Made by a program: the position numbers and the translations under genes | The notes under the pieces: model-generated | Databases searched by the model: none | Seen by the model: the letters and a program-made list of their open reading frames with translations, nothing else | Told to the model about the DNA's origin: nothing | Part shown: positions 5,465-13,349 of the stretch, piece by piece | Numbering within the stretch: position 1 is the stretch's first letter | Layout of the letters: each line of letters begins with the position of its first letter | Assembly (NCBI GenBank): GCA_024280065.1 | Contig: JAJRQX010000011.1 | Span: forward strand, 1-15,290 | DNA: 15,290 nucleotides | Direction: 5' to 3' | Source of the DNA: Aquificota bacterium | Lineage (GTDB): Bacteria > Aquificota > Aquificia > Aquificales > Aquificaceae

Positions 5465-6419
5465 GGGTCTCGTAGGCCTCTATTATCCTAGCCACTATGG
5501 GATGTCTGACAACGTCCTCCTGGGAGAACCAGACGAAGGCTATACCCTCTATACCCTTGAGTATCCTGAGGGCTTCTATCAAGCCTGACTGCTCCCTCCT
5601 CGGAAGGTCTATCTGGGTTATGTCTCCGGTTATGACCACCTTTGACCCGAACCCTATCCTGGTCAGGAACATCTTCATCTGTTCGCGTGTTGCGTTCTGG
5701 GCTTCGTCAAGGATTATGAAGGCGTCATTTAAGGTCCTGCCCCTCATGAAGGCCAGGGGAGCTATCTCTATTATGTTCCTCTCAAGCATATAAGCTGCCT
5801 TGTCATAGTCCACCATATCGTACAGGGCGTCGTAGAGTGGCCTAAGGTAGGGGTCCACCTTCTCAGCTATGGTTCCTGGAAGGAAACCCAGCTTCTCTCC
5901 TGCTTCAACCGCAGGCCTTGTGAGAATTATTTTGTTTACCTTCTGTTCTTTCAGGTGTGAGAGGGCCATCGCCATCGCCAGGTAGGTTTTTCCCGTCCCC
6001 GCAGGTCCAACTCCGAAGACTATGTCGTGCGTCTTTATGGCTTCAACATACTTTCTCTGGGTGGGTGTCTTGGGGACTATGGCCTTCTTCCTGTGGGTGA
6101 TCAGGATTATCTCCTCCTCTTCACTGATCTCCTTTGAGTCCACCTTGCTGAGGAAGTCCTTTGCGTAGTCCCTTACCTCCTTAGCTGTCATGCTCTCCCT
6201 GTCAAGTCTTGTGAGGACGGTCCTTATGAAGGAGAGGAACCTTCTTACCTTCTCATCCTCTCCCTTGACTATGAGCTCCGTTCCTCTCGGGACTATGCGA
6301 ACGTCAAAAACCTTGGAGAAGAACTTGACGTTCTCGTCCCCCCTTCCCACGATGGCATAGAATTTCTCGTCATATCTCCCGAGGTCTATGCTCTCTTCCG
6401 TCAGCGTTCTGTCTATCAT
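5403..6419 (-). CDS. phoH: PhoH-like ATPase
   Basis: The 338-residue protein has an N-terminal region of about 110 residues with a KH/R3H-like RGTELIVKGEDEKV segment, then a P-loop ATPase. Walker A is GPAGTGKT at 138-145 and Walker B is FIILDEAQN at 234-242. VVITGDITQIDLPR at 261-274 is the helicase-like sensor segment shared by PhoH proteins. Size and order match the PhoL/YbeZ type encoded with ybeY, thought to act with YbeY in rRNA processing. A Lys/Glu-rich tail ends the protein inside the ybeY start. AAGGA lies just before the ATG (6417-6419), and a candidate promoter lies 30-58 bp upstream. It is the first gene of the leftward phoH-ybeY-AMMECR1-nfi operon. Confidence 0.95.
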   Translation of the reverse strand: MIDRTLTEESIDLGRYDEKFYAIVGRGDENVKFFSKVFDVRIVPRGTELIVKGEDEKVRRFLSFIRTVLTRLDRESMTAKEVRDYAKDFLSKVDSKEISEEEEIILITHRKKAIVPKTPTQRKYVEAIKTHDIVFGVGPAGTGKTYLAMAMALSHLKEQKVNKIILTRPAVEAGEKLGFLPGTIAEKVDPYLRPLYDALYDMVDYDKAAYMLERNIIEIAPLAFMRGRTLNDAFIILDEAQNATREQMKMFLTRIGFGSKVVITGDITQIDLPRREQSGLIEALRILKGIEGIAFVWFSQEDVVRHPIVARIIEAYETHERGADKGKEGESREEEVRG

Positions 6420-6428
6420 TTCCTTGAC

Positions 6429-6456
6429 TTGGTTCTAAGGCTAAAATAAATATAAG
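6429..6456 (+). promoter_or_regulatory. possible htpX operon promoter
   Basis: TTGGTT (6429-6434) and TATAAG (6451-6456) are 16 bp apart. TTGACT (6424-6429) with TAAATA (6447-6452), 17 bp apart, is an equally weak alternative. Either overlaps the opposite-strand phoH promoter, so the two operons may compete for polymerase. Confidence 0.35.
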
Positions 6457-6477
6457 ATTTTAGAGGCAAGGATACAA
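6449..6477 (-). promoter_or_regulatory. possible phoH operon promoter
   Basis: TTGTAT (6472-6477) and TATATT (6449-6454) are separated by 17 bp on the leftward strand, 30 bp before the phoH ATG. It lies back to back with the htpX promoter region in a 77-bp divergent spacer. Confidence 0.45.
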
Positions 6478-6496
6478 GCATGTCGGAGGAAAGGCC

Positions 6497-7369
6497 ATGG
6501 GATACATGTTGAGGACTGTTCTGCTCTTAGGACTACTGACCGGGATACTCCTTTTCTTGGGTAACGCTATAGCGGGAAAGACGGGAATGCTCATAGCCTT
6601 CATAATAGCGGCTGTTATGAACTTCCTCTCCTACTGGTTCTCGGACAAGATAGTCCTGTCAATGTACGGAGCTAGGGAAATAAGCTACGAGGAAGCCCCC
6701 TGGCTCCACAGAATGGTTGAGGATCTGGCAAGGCGAGCTAACATACCCAAGCCTCCCATATATCTGGTCCCAATGGAGCAACCGAACGCCTTCGCCACCG
6801 GAAGGGGACCGGGTCACGCCGTCGTTGCGGTGACGAGGGGCATCCTTGACCTCCTCGACGAGGAGGAGCTGAGAGGTGTACTCGCCCATGAGATAGCCCA
6901 CATAAAGAACAGGGACGTCCTGATAGCTTCCATAGCCGCAACCATAGCGGGTGCCATATCCATGATCGTCCACTGGCTCCAGTGGGCACTCATATTCGGT
7001 TGGGGCAGAGATGAGGAGAACAACAACAATCCCCTTGCTATAATCGGGTCCATACTCCTGATAATCGTAACGCCCATAATAGCCGCCATAATACAGATGG
7101 CAATATCAAGGTCCAGGGAGTATTTAGCGGACGAAACGGGAGCTTATATATGCGGCTGTCCTTTGGCCTTGGCAAGAGCCCTTGAGAAGATACACAACTA
7201 TGTGATGCAGGTCCCTCCCCAAAGAGTAAACGAAGGTACCGCCCACCTCTTTATAGAGAACCCGCTGAAGGGAGAAGGCTTCTGGGAGCTCTTCTCAACC
7301 CACCCCTCAACTGAGAAGAGGATAAGGAGGCTCATGGAGATAGCGGAGAGGATGGGTCAGAGGGTATGA
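6497..7369 (+). CDS. htpX: membrane zinc metalloprotease HtpX (M48B)
   Basis: The 290-residue protein has two N-terminal membrane helices (about 7-25 and 31-50). A cytoplasmic protease domain follows with the zinc motif HEIAH at 131-135 and the third ligand in SREYLAD (Glu208). Two more hydrophobic segments lie at about 143-161 and 181-202. QPNAFATGRGP (95-105) and the C-terminal STHPSTEKRI are HtpX hallmarks. The family degrades misfolded inner-membrane proteins together with FtsH. A good SD (GGAGGAAAGG) precedes the ATG. It heads a rightward operon with pspA (14-nt gap) and the TPR/ExbBD genes, so membrane protein quality control is linked here with an envelope complex. Confidence 0.95.
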   Translation: MGYMLRTVLLLGLLTGILLFLGNAIAGKTGMLIAFIIAAVMNFLSYWFSDKIVLSMYGAREISYEEAPWLHRMVEDLARRANIPKPPIYLVPMEQPNAFATGRGPGHAVVAVTRGILDLLDEEELRGVLAHEIAHIKNRDVLIASIAATIAGAISMIVHWLQWALIFGWGRDEENNNNPLAIIGSILLIIVTPIIAAIIQMAISRSREYLADETGAYICGCPLALARALEKIHNYVMQVPPQRVNEGTAHLFIENPLKGEGFWELFSTHPSTEKRIRRLMEIAERMGQRV

Positions 7370-7383
7370 TAAAATCTCCCTAA

Positions 7384-8019
7384 ATGCTCAGACTCATAAT
7401 AGTCAGACACGCGGAGAGCGAGTGGAACCCTGTGGGGAGGTATCAGGGGATCCTTGACCCCGACCTCACCGAGAGGGGGAGGAAGCAGGCGGACCTCCTT
7501 GGGAGGGAACTCAGGAAGCTGTCAATTGATGTTCTCTATACGTCTCCGCTCAGGAGAACCTACGAGACCGCCAGGATAGTGGGTCAGCACATCGGCTTGA
7601 AGCCTGTGGTTGATGAGAGGGTGAGGGAGATAGACCACGGGAGGTGGTCCGGTTTACTTGTAGAGGAGGTCAAGGAAAAGTTCCCTGAGGAGTTCAGGAT
7701 CTGGATTGAGGAACCTCACAAGGCAAAGTTTGAAGGAGGAGAGAGCCTCCAGGATGTCTTCAACAGGGTGAAGGGGTTTCTTGAGGAGGTGAGGAGGAAG
7801 CACTGGGGTCAGACTGTAGGGATCGTTTCCCACACAGTTCCTATAAGGTGCATGCTGTGTGTCCTCCTTGAGGTAGACCTGTCCAGGTTCTGGGCTTTCG
7901 GGTGTGATAACGCTTCCTACTCGGTGGTTGATCTGGAGGAGGGAAGGGCGGTTCTGAAAGAGCTTAACGTGACCTGCCATCTGGGGGACCTCTATGTGGA
8001 AGGTCATTTTGCTCTTTAG
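7384..8019 (+). CDS. pspA: metal-independent phosphoserine phosphatase, phosphoglycerate mutase fold
   Basis: The 211-residue protein has the histidine phosphatase motif RHAESEWN at 8-15 (nucleophile His9), Glu82 and His85 in EIDHGRWSG, and the second catalytic His150 in VSHTVP. A generic call would be phosphoglycerate mutase. However, features such as NPVGRYQGILDPDL, EIDHGRWSGLLVEEV, FGCDNASYS and the C-terminal NVTCHLG follow the PspA enzyme of Hydrogenobacter thermophilus as I recall it. That enzyme is a cofactor-independent phosphoserine phosphatase lacking mutase activity, in which His85 and the C-terminus shape serine recognition. The likely role is therefore the last step of serine synthesis. 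The SD is weak. The 3' end overlaps the TPR gene by 26 nt. Confidence 0.85.
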   Translation: MLRLIIVRHAESEWNPVGRYQGILDPDLTERGRKQADLLGRELRKLSIDVLYTSPLRRTYETARIVGQHIGLKPVVDERVREIDHGRWSGLLVEEVKEKFPEEFRIWIEEPHKAKFEGGESLQDVFNRVKGFLEEVRRKHWGQTVGIVSHTVPIRCMLCVLLEVDLSRFWAFGCDNASYSVVDLEEGRAVLKELNVTCHLGDLYVEGHFAL

Positions 8020-10537
8020 TCTTGTGGTTCTTGCCTTCGGGAGTGACCTTAGGGAGAGGTTCAGCCTTAAAGTTAAGGTGGTCGGCAGGATAGTTGAGGA
8101 GAAACCCAAGGTTGTTCCCCCGGACAGGATCGAGCTAAAGTCCGAAGACTCCTATCTTGACCTCTCCTCAAGGCTTCTTGAACCTCCGAGGGAGCTGGAA
8201 GAAGCCACCCTGAACGTCCCCAAAGAGGGGAAGGGATGCGGTGAACCTAAGGATAAGGCATACTACAGGTCAGCGGTCGGTTACTACCTTAAGGGGAAGC
8301 TCAGGAGGGCCGAGTCCAGGCTCCTTGACCTTCTGAGCATTCAGAACTCCTCCTTCATACCCCAGGCCAAATATATACTCGGTCTGGTTTACTTCAGGAC
8401 GGGTAGGGAAGAAGAGGCCCTTGAGCTGTTCAGGTCCTCCTGCTCTTGGGTCCACCCATACAGGGACCCGGCCTGTGAGTCCGTATACGCCCTCACCCTT
8501 ATGATGGGAGGTAGCATAAATGTCAGGACGGGATATGACCTCTGGGACAGAGTGGCGAGTTTGAAAAGTGGGAAGGAGGTGCCACCTCCCGACTGTACGG
8601 GGACGGTTTTTGTCCGTTACTGCTCCTACGTGGAGGACTTCATCAGGGGTAAGGTGAACGAGGACTACAGGGAGAGCACGGAGATAAGGAGAGCTATAGT
8701 CCTCATAAAGAGAGGAGACCTTGCGGAGGCTGAAAGGATACTGAAAAAGCATACATATCCGGGGAGCAGATACAGAGCAGAGGCCCTATACTACATGGGC
8801 GTTGTATCCGTAAAGAGGGGAGATCAGAGGAAGGCCTACAGATACGCCTCCGTTCTTGAGACGCTGGACCCTGAACTCGCCAGGAACCTCTACAGACTCA
8901 CCGCTCAGGGAGAGGTGGTTCTGTCAAGGGTGGCATACAGGATAACTGGTATGAGGGACCTTCTTGAAAGGGCGGGAGCTTTGTCCTATAACTCCGGCAA
9001 CTACGCACTCGCATACAGGGAGTTTTCGGAAGCGGGAAGACCTCTCCTGGCAGCCTGGTCAGCCATAAGAATGGGGGATTACGAACTCGCTTACAGAGTT
9101 CTCAAGGGATCCGCTATTAGATCAAAGGAGCACTACCTCTGGCTTCTCGAGGTCCTCTACTGGACGGGGAGGGAAAGGGAGATGGAGTTGGTCCTTAAGG
9201 AGATAGAGAACAGGTTCCCGGATCTCTACAGAGAGTATATCGGCTGGCTCCTTTTTAAGAAGGAGAGATGGGAGGAAGCGGCGAGGTTCTTCAAAGATCC
9301 ATACCACAAGGCCTTAGCCTTTTACAACGCAGGTAGATACGAAAAGGTCCTTGAGGTCCTCAAGAGAACAGAGGGATTCAAGGAGAGGATCCTGAAGGCG
9401 AAGGCAGCCGTATCCTTGGGAAAAGGGGATCTGGCGAGGAGGTTCTTGAAGGGAGAGACACCTGAGGAAATATATCTCATAGGGATGAGCTACTTCATAG
9501 AGGAGGATTACTTAAGGGCGATCAACTACTTTGATAGGGTCAAGGGTCCTGACAGGATAGGCAGGAAGGCCTTCCTAAGGATAGGTGACTCCCTATACAA
9601 CCTGGGCAGATACGACCAGGCTAAGGAGGTCTACAGGGAGATCCTGAGAAGGTTCCCGGACTCAAAGGAAGCCACGGATGCCACCCTTGCCCTCGCCCAG
9701 ATAGAACTTCAGAGCCCGAGCGATGACCTTAAGGTCCTGATAAAGGAGTTTGAAAGGAAGTTTCCCGACTCACCCCTTATACCCGACCTAAGATACCAGC
9801 TCGCCAACCTTTATCTGAAGGAGGGTAAGGTAACAAGAGCAAAGAGCATCCTTGAGGACCTTGTGGAGGTGGACCCGTTAAGGTATAAGGCTATGCTGAA
9901 GCTCGCAGAGCTTGAAGAGGACCCCGAAAGGAAGGAAGAGATGTTGAAAAGGGTAATAAAGGAGGGAGGAAGGGAGGAGAAAGAGAGGGCGGCCAAGCTC
10001 CTGACGGACCTCTACTACGAGAGGGAGGAGTTTGAGAAGCTGGCAGACTTCCTTGCGGAGGGAGGTTATGCGGAACGAAAGAAAGCCCTGACCCTATACA
10101 TGGAACACAATCTTGAGAAGGCTGTGAACCTCTTTGACAGGCTCCTTTCCGAGAACCCGGAGGACCAAGACCTTGCACTCCTCGCCTTAAAGATGTACGA
10201 GAAGACCAGGGGCAAGAAGTATCTCCAGATAGCGGCTGAGAGTGACGATCCGAGGGTTAGGGCGGAGGCCCTATACAGGTTAGGTCTGATTGAGAAGAGA
10301 AAGGACAGGAGGAAGGCCCTAGAACGTTTCGTTGAGGTGGTCCTTATGCCGGAGAGGGTCCACCCTTACTACAACAGAAGCATAATTGAGGCCGCTGACA
10401 TACTTGTAAAGATGAAGGCGAGGAGGGACGCTTCCTGCCTTCTTGATAAAATAGATAGGGAGCACCTGTCGGAGGAGGAACTGAAGAGGGTAAGAAGGCT
10501 CAAGAGCAAGCTACCTGAGTGTGAGGTGAAGAGGTGA
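7994..10537 (+). CDS. exported TPR-repeat protein paired with ExbB/ExbD-like genes
   Basis: The 847-residue protein begins with a clean signal peptide (MWKVILLFSLVVLAFGS) without a lipobox cysteine, so it should be periplasmic or outer-membrane associated. After a basic/proline-rich linker (about 20-85) nearly the whole length is helical TPR/Sel1-like repeats. Clear units lie near 88-148, 230-290, 325-375 and 525-640 (e.g. GDSLYNLGRYDQAKEVYREI). All seven cysteines sit at the ends: 82, 150, 161, 201, 210 and 815, 843. This fits disulfide-stabilised caps. GGGGGAC precedes the ATG, which lies inside pspA. The stop overlaps the exbB start (TGATG). TPR arrays bind proteins, so it is probably the periplasmic partner of the ExbBD-type motor. 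No specific family name can be given. Confidence 0.85.
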   Translation: MWKVILLFSLVVLAFGSDLRERFSLKVKVVGRIVEEKPKVVPPDRIELKSEDSYLDLSSRLLEPPRELEEATLNVPKEGKGCGEPKDKAYYRSAVGYYLKGKLRRAESRLLDLLSIQNSSFIPQAKYILGLVYFRTGREEEALELFRSSCSWVHPYRDPACESVYALTLMMGGSINVRTGYDLWDRVASLKSGKEVPPPDCTGTVFVRYCSYVEDFIRGKVNEDYRESTEIRRAIVLIKRGDLAEAERILKKHTYPGSRYRAEALYYMGVVSVKRGDQRKAYRYASVLETLDPELARNLYRLTAQGEVVLSRVAYRITGMRDLLERAGALSYNSGNYALAYREFSEAGRPLLAAWSAIRMGDYELAYRVLKGSAIRSKEHYLWLLEVLYWTGREREMELVLKEIENRFPDLYREYIGWLLFKKERWEEAARFFKDPYHKALAFYNAGRYEKVLEVLKRTEGFKERILKAKAAVSLGKGDLARRFLKGETPEEIYLIGMSYFIEEDYLRAINYFDRVKGPDRIGRKAFLRIGDSLYNLGRYDQAKEVYREILRRFPDSKEATDATLALAQIELQSPSDDLKVLIKEFERKFPDSPLIPDLRYQLANLYLKEGKVTRAKSILEDLVEVDPLRYKAMLKLAELEEDPERKEEMLKRVIKEGGREEKERAAKLLTDLYYEREEFEKLADFLAEGGYAERKKALTLYMEHNLEKAVNLFDRLLSENPEDQDLALLALKMYEKTRGKKYLQIAAESDDPRVRAEALYRLGLIEKRKDRRKALERFVEVVLMPERVHPYYNRSIIEAADILVKMKARRDASCLLDKIDREHLSEEELKRVRRLKSKLPECEVKR

Positions 10538-11166
10538 TGGAGGGAGTCTTCAACCAGATAGCGGAGCTGATCAGGAAGGGCGGTATAGTCATGTATCCCC
10601 TTATAATCCTTTCCCTCATCTCCTGGGTGCTGATAATAGAGAGACTGATGAACCTGAGAGCCTCAAGGTTCTTACCCTCAAACCTGAACGAGGTTAAACT
10701 GCTACTTCAAAAGCTTGACGTGGACGGTGCATACAAGGTCATTTCCCTGAACAAGGATGTCTTCTCAAGGGCCTTGGCCTCTGTCTTTGAGGAGTACCTG
10801 AAGGGTAACAGGAGCAGGGCGGAACTGAGCGCAATCCTGGAGAGGGAGCTATCGGGAATAGTCCCCGCGGTGGAGAAGAACCTGATGCTCCTGTCAGCGA
10901 TAGCGTCCATAGCACCTCTGCTCGGCCTCTTTGGTACGATAACTGGGCTGATAAAGGTCTTCACCGCCTACGCCTCCGTTCAGATGGAGGAGGCGACGAG
11001 GCTCCTCTCCGCAGGGATAGGAGAAGCCCTCACCGCGGCCGCAACCGGTTTAATAGTAGCCATACCCGCCCTCTTCGCCTACTGGGTCTTCAGAGGCCTA
11101 GGGAACGATGTTATAGAGAAGGTGGAGAGGGAAGCGAGGGACATACTCTCCCTGCTGGAGCAGTGA
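10537..11166 (+). CDS. MotA/TolQ/ExbB-family proton channel protein
   Basis: This 209-residue protein has three membrane helices: about 18-36 (GIVMYPLIILSLISWVLIIE), 116-143, and a third in the GEALTAAATGLIVAIPALFAYW stretch. The family core AIASIAPLLGLFGTITGLI and the Thr/Pro-containing third helix are clear. With the ExbD-like protein encoded next it should form an inner-membrane channel that turns proton flow into force on an envelope partner. ATG 10537-10539 overlaps the TPR stop (TGATG), with GAGGTGAAGAGG upstream; a GTG one codon earlier is possible. TolQ and ExbB cannot be separated from sequence alone, and no tolA, tonB, tolB or pal is nearby. Confidence 0.92.
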   Translation: MEGVFNQIAELIRKGGIVMYPLIILSLISWVLIIERLMNLRASRFLPSNLNEVKLLLQKLDVDGAYKVISLNKDVFSRALASVFEEYLKGNRSRAELSAILERELSGIVPAVEKNLMLLSAIASIAPLLGLFGTITGLIKVFTAYASVQMEEATRLLSAGIGEALTAAATGLIVAIPALFAYWVFRGLGNDVIEKVEREARDILSLLEQ

Positions 11167-11167
11167 T

Positions 11168-11569
11168 ATGAACCTGAGAAAGAGGGTAAGGTTCAGGGCT
11201 GACGAGAGGGCTTACATAGACGTGGTTCCTCTCGTGGATACCTTACTGGCGGTGTTCCTTTTTCTGGCGGTTCTCGCTTTCCAGTCTCCCCTGACATTCC
11301 TGGCGGTCAGGCTCCCGGAGGCGGAGAAGGGCCAGACCCAAAGGCTCAAGGCCGCCAAGGTCCAGATCTTGAGGAACGGTTCTATGCTCATAGAGGGAAG
11401 GCCGGCGGACCTGGGTAGGATAGAAAGATTCTTAAGAGCCAGAAAGCCTAAGTACTTGATAATAGAGGCGGACGAGGACACGAAGCACAAGTTTGTGGTT
11501 TACGTGATGGACAGGGCAAAGAAGGCAGGGGTTGAGAACGTCATAATAGCTGTCCGCAAGAAAGGTTGA
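11168..11569 (+). CDS. ExbD/TolR-family protein
   Basis: The 133 residues have a short basic cytoplasmic start, one membrane helix (about 20-38) and a periplasmic domain. IDVVPLVDTLLAVFLF contains Asp24, which matches the essential proton-carrying Asp of ExbD (Asp25) and TolR. The periplasmic part ends with LIIEADEDTKHKFVVYVMD and NVIIAV, the usual ExbD fold. Spacing from the ExbB-like gene is 1 nt and its stop overlaps the next start (TGATG), so the three products are probably made in set proportion. It lacks a TonB partner in this window. Confidence 0.92.
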   Translation: MNLRKRVRFRADERAYIDVVPLVDTLLAVFLFLAVLAFQSPLTFLAVRLPEAEKGQTQRLKAAKVQILRNGSMLIEGRPADLGRIERFLRARKPKYLIIEADEDTKHKFVVYVMDRAKKAGVENVIIAVRKKG

Positions 11570-12288
11570 TGTTCTTCCTGAAGAAGATAGTGAGCTACTT
11601 CATCCTGCCTCCGGGTTTATACATACTTGTCTTCCTCCTCACAGGTCTACTGAACAGGAAGAGGAGGTTTGTAAGGTTCCTTTCATTTAGCTCCGCCCTC
11701 ACCCTCTATCTAATATCCGTTGAACCTTTCAAGGACCTCCTCTACTATCCCCTTGAGAGGGGTCTAAGGGTTCCGGAAAGACCTGAGGGGGACGTCATAG
11801 TCATCCTCGGCGGAGGCACATACAACTCGGGTGTTTTAAAACCCGCTTCTTACAAGAGGCTGATCGCTGGCTACAGGCTTCATCTGAGGACTGGAATCCC
11901 TATAGTCCTCTCCGGAGGTGCAGCAACGGGTATTGTACCCGAGGCAGTGGTGATGAGAAGGATCCTTTTAGACCTCGGTATTGACGGAAGCTACATATAC
12001 ACAGACACAAAGAGCAGGGACACGAGGGAAAACGCCGTGTACGTAAAGGGGATATGCAGGGACTTAGGTTGTGGAAGGATCATACTCATCACCTCCGCCT
12101 TCCACATGAAGAGGGCCCTGATGACCTTCAGGAAGGAAGGCCTGGAGGTTACACCTTACCCGACCGACTTCAGGTTTGAGGGGAGGTATAACCTGTACAG
12201 CCTGTTTCCCAAGCACAGCGTCTTCTACGATTCGGTCATAGCCATAAGAGAATACCTAGGGATCGTCTTTTACAGGGTCTTCTACTGA
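11569..12288 (+). CDS. ElyC/SanA/YdcF-like membrane protein (DUF218)
   Basis: The 239-residue protein has two N-terminal membrane helices (about 8-26 and 34-50). A DUF218 domain follows: DVIVILGGGTYNSG near 76-89, GYRLHLRTGIPIVLSGG, and DTKSRDTRENAVYVK with ITSAFHMKRAL, which line the predicted active cleft. The two-helix start and the segment YPLERGLRVP resemble E. coli ElyC, an envelope factor needed for normal peptidoglycan synthesis, more than YdcF. ATG 11569-11571 overlaps the ExbD stop, so it is translationally coupled to the TPR-ExbBD set. That links it to envelope upkeep. The molecular activity of DUF218 proteins is not settled. Its end overlaps convergent proB by 7 nt. Confidence 0.87.
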   Translation: MFFLKKIVSYFILPPGLYILVFLLTGLLNRKRRFVRFLSFSSALTLYLISVEPFKDLLYYPLERGLRVPERPEGDVIVILGGGTYNSGVLKPASYKRLIAGYRLHLRTGIPIVLSGGAATGIVPEAVVMRRILLDLGIDGSYIYTDTKSRDTRENAVYVKGICRDLGCGRIILITSAFHMKRALMTFRKEGLEVTPYPTDFRFEGRYNLYSLFPKHSVFYDSVIAIREYLGIVFYRVFY

Positions 12289-13349
12289 AAGACTACCAGG
12301 TTGTCCCTGTGGATAATCTCCTCCTTTGTTGTCCTCAGTATCTCTTTCACTTGATACCCTTTTAGTCCCTTTACCCTGTCTATCTCCTCACTTGAGAAGT
12401 TCACCTTTCCCTTGGCCACAACTATGCCGGATGGGTCCATAACGCTGACGATGTCCCCTGCTGAGAAGCTCCCCTCCACCTTGATAATACCCGCAGGAAG
12501 AAGACTCTTACCTCTCCTCAGGGCATCAACCGCACCTTTGTCCACGTATATGGCTCCCTTCGGCTCTTCTATCATGGCTATGGTTCTGAGCTTCGGTCTT
12601 ACCTTCCTTGAGGGGAGGAAGAGAGTTCCCTTAGTTTTCAGCTCCCTCACCTTCAGAAGGTCGTCCTCTTTACCTGTTATGACAACAGGTATACCTATGG
12701 AGAGGGCGAGCTTCGTTGCCTCCAGCTTGCTCCTCATGCCACCCGTCCCGAAATCGCTCCCTGTCCCCTTCACGTAAGGCATCACCTCCTCAACATTCCT
12801 TACTTCAGGGACCACGTTGCCCTTATCGTCAAGGAGGCCTCCTGCGGTGGAGAGAATAACGAGAAGGTCCGCTTCCACCATGTAACTCACGTAGACGGAG
12901 AGGAAGTCGTTGTCCCCGAAGAGTAGCTCTCCTACCGCAACGGTGTCGTTCTCGTTTATTATGGGGACAACACCGAGCTCAAGCATTCTCTCAAGGGTGT
13001 TTTTGGCGTTCATGAACCTGTTCCTGTTACCCTTCTGGAATATGTCGTTGGTCAAAAGGACCTGACCCACAGTAAGGCCGTAGTTTGAAAAGACCGTATC
13101 GTATAGATGCATCAGGTACGCCTGACCTATACCCGAGAGTGCCTGCCTGGTTATCAGGTCCGAAGGCCTGTCTTTTAAACCTATCTTCTTTATACCGCAG
13201 AGGACCGCTCCCGAGGAGACTATGAGGACCTGGTCTCCGAGGCACTTTAGGTCTTTGACCGACTGGGCCAGCTTGGAGATGAAGTTCAGGTCTATGTCTC
13301 CCTTCTCGGTCCTGAGAAGGTTTGAACCGACCTTTATGAGTATCCTCAT
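12282..13349 (-). CDS. proB: glutamate 5-kinase with C-terminal PUA domain
   Basis: From the ATG at 13347-13349 the product has 355 residues. It has the amino-acid-kinase start RILIKVGSNLL, then IVSSGAVLCG, the substrate loop INENDTVAVGELLFGDNDFLS, and GTGGMRSKLEATKLAL, all ProB hallmarks. The last 80 residues (AIYVDKGAVDALRRGKSLLPAGI onward) form a PUA domain found in most bacterial ProB. It phosphorylates glutamate at the gamma carboxylate, the first step of proline synthesis, and is usually feedback-inhibited by proline. The frame stays open 52 codons further upstream, but that part lies within the M20 gene and is unlike ProB. The chosen ATG overlaps the M20 stop (ATGA). proA is not in view. 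Confidence 0.95.
   Translation of the reverse strand: MRILIKVGSNLLRTEKGDIDLNFISKLAQSVKDLKCLGDQVLIVSSGAVLCGIKKIGLKDRPSDLITRQALSGIGQAYLMHLYDTVFSNYGLTVGQVLLTNDIFQKGNRNRFMNAKNTLERMLELGVVPIINENDTVAVGELLFGDNDFLSVYVSYMVEADLLVILSTAGGLLDDKGNVVPEVRNVEEVMPYVKGTGSDFGTGGMRSKLEATKLALSIGIPVVITGKEDDLLKVRELKTKGTLFLPSRKVRPKLRTIAMIEEPKGAIYVDKGAVDALRRGKSLLPAGIIKVEGSFSAGDIVSVMDPSGIVVAKGKVNFSSEEIDRVKGLKGYQVKEILRTTKEEIIHRDNLVVFQ

Noticed and set aside
7384..8019. Phosphoglycerate mutase (gpmA) call
   Set aside because: The active-site surroundings and C-terminus match the metal-independent phosphoserine phosphatase type better than dPGM.
8270..8752. Leftward open frame inside the TPR gene
   Set aside because: Antisense to a continuous 847-codon gene with a signal peptide and repeats; no SD or recognisable domain.
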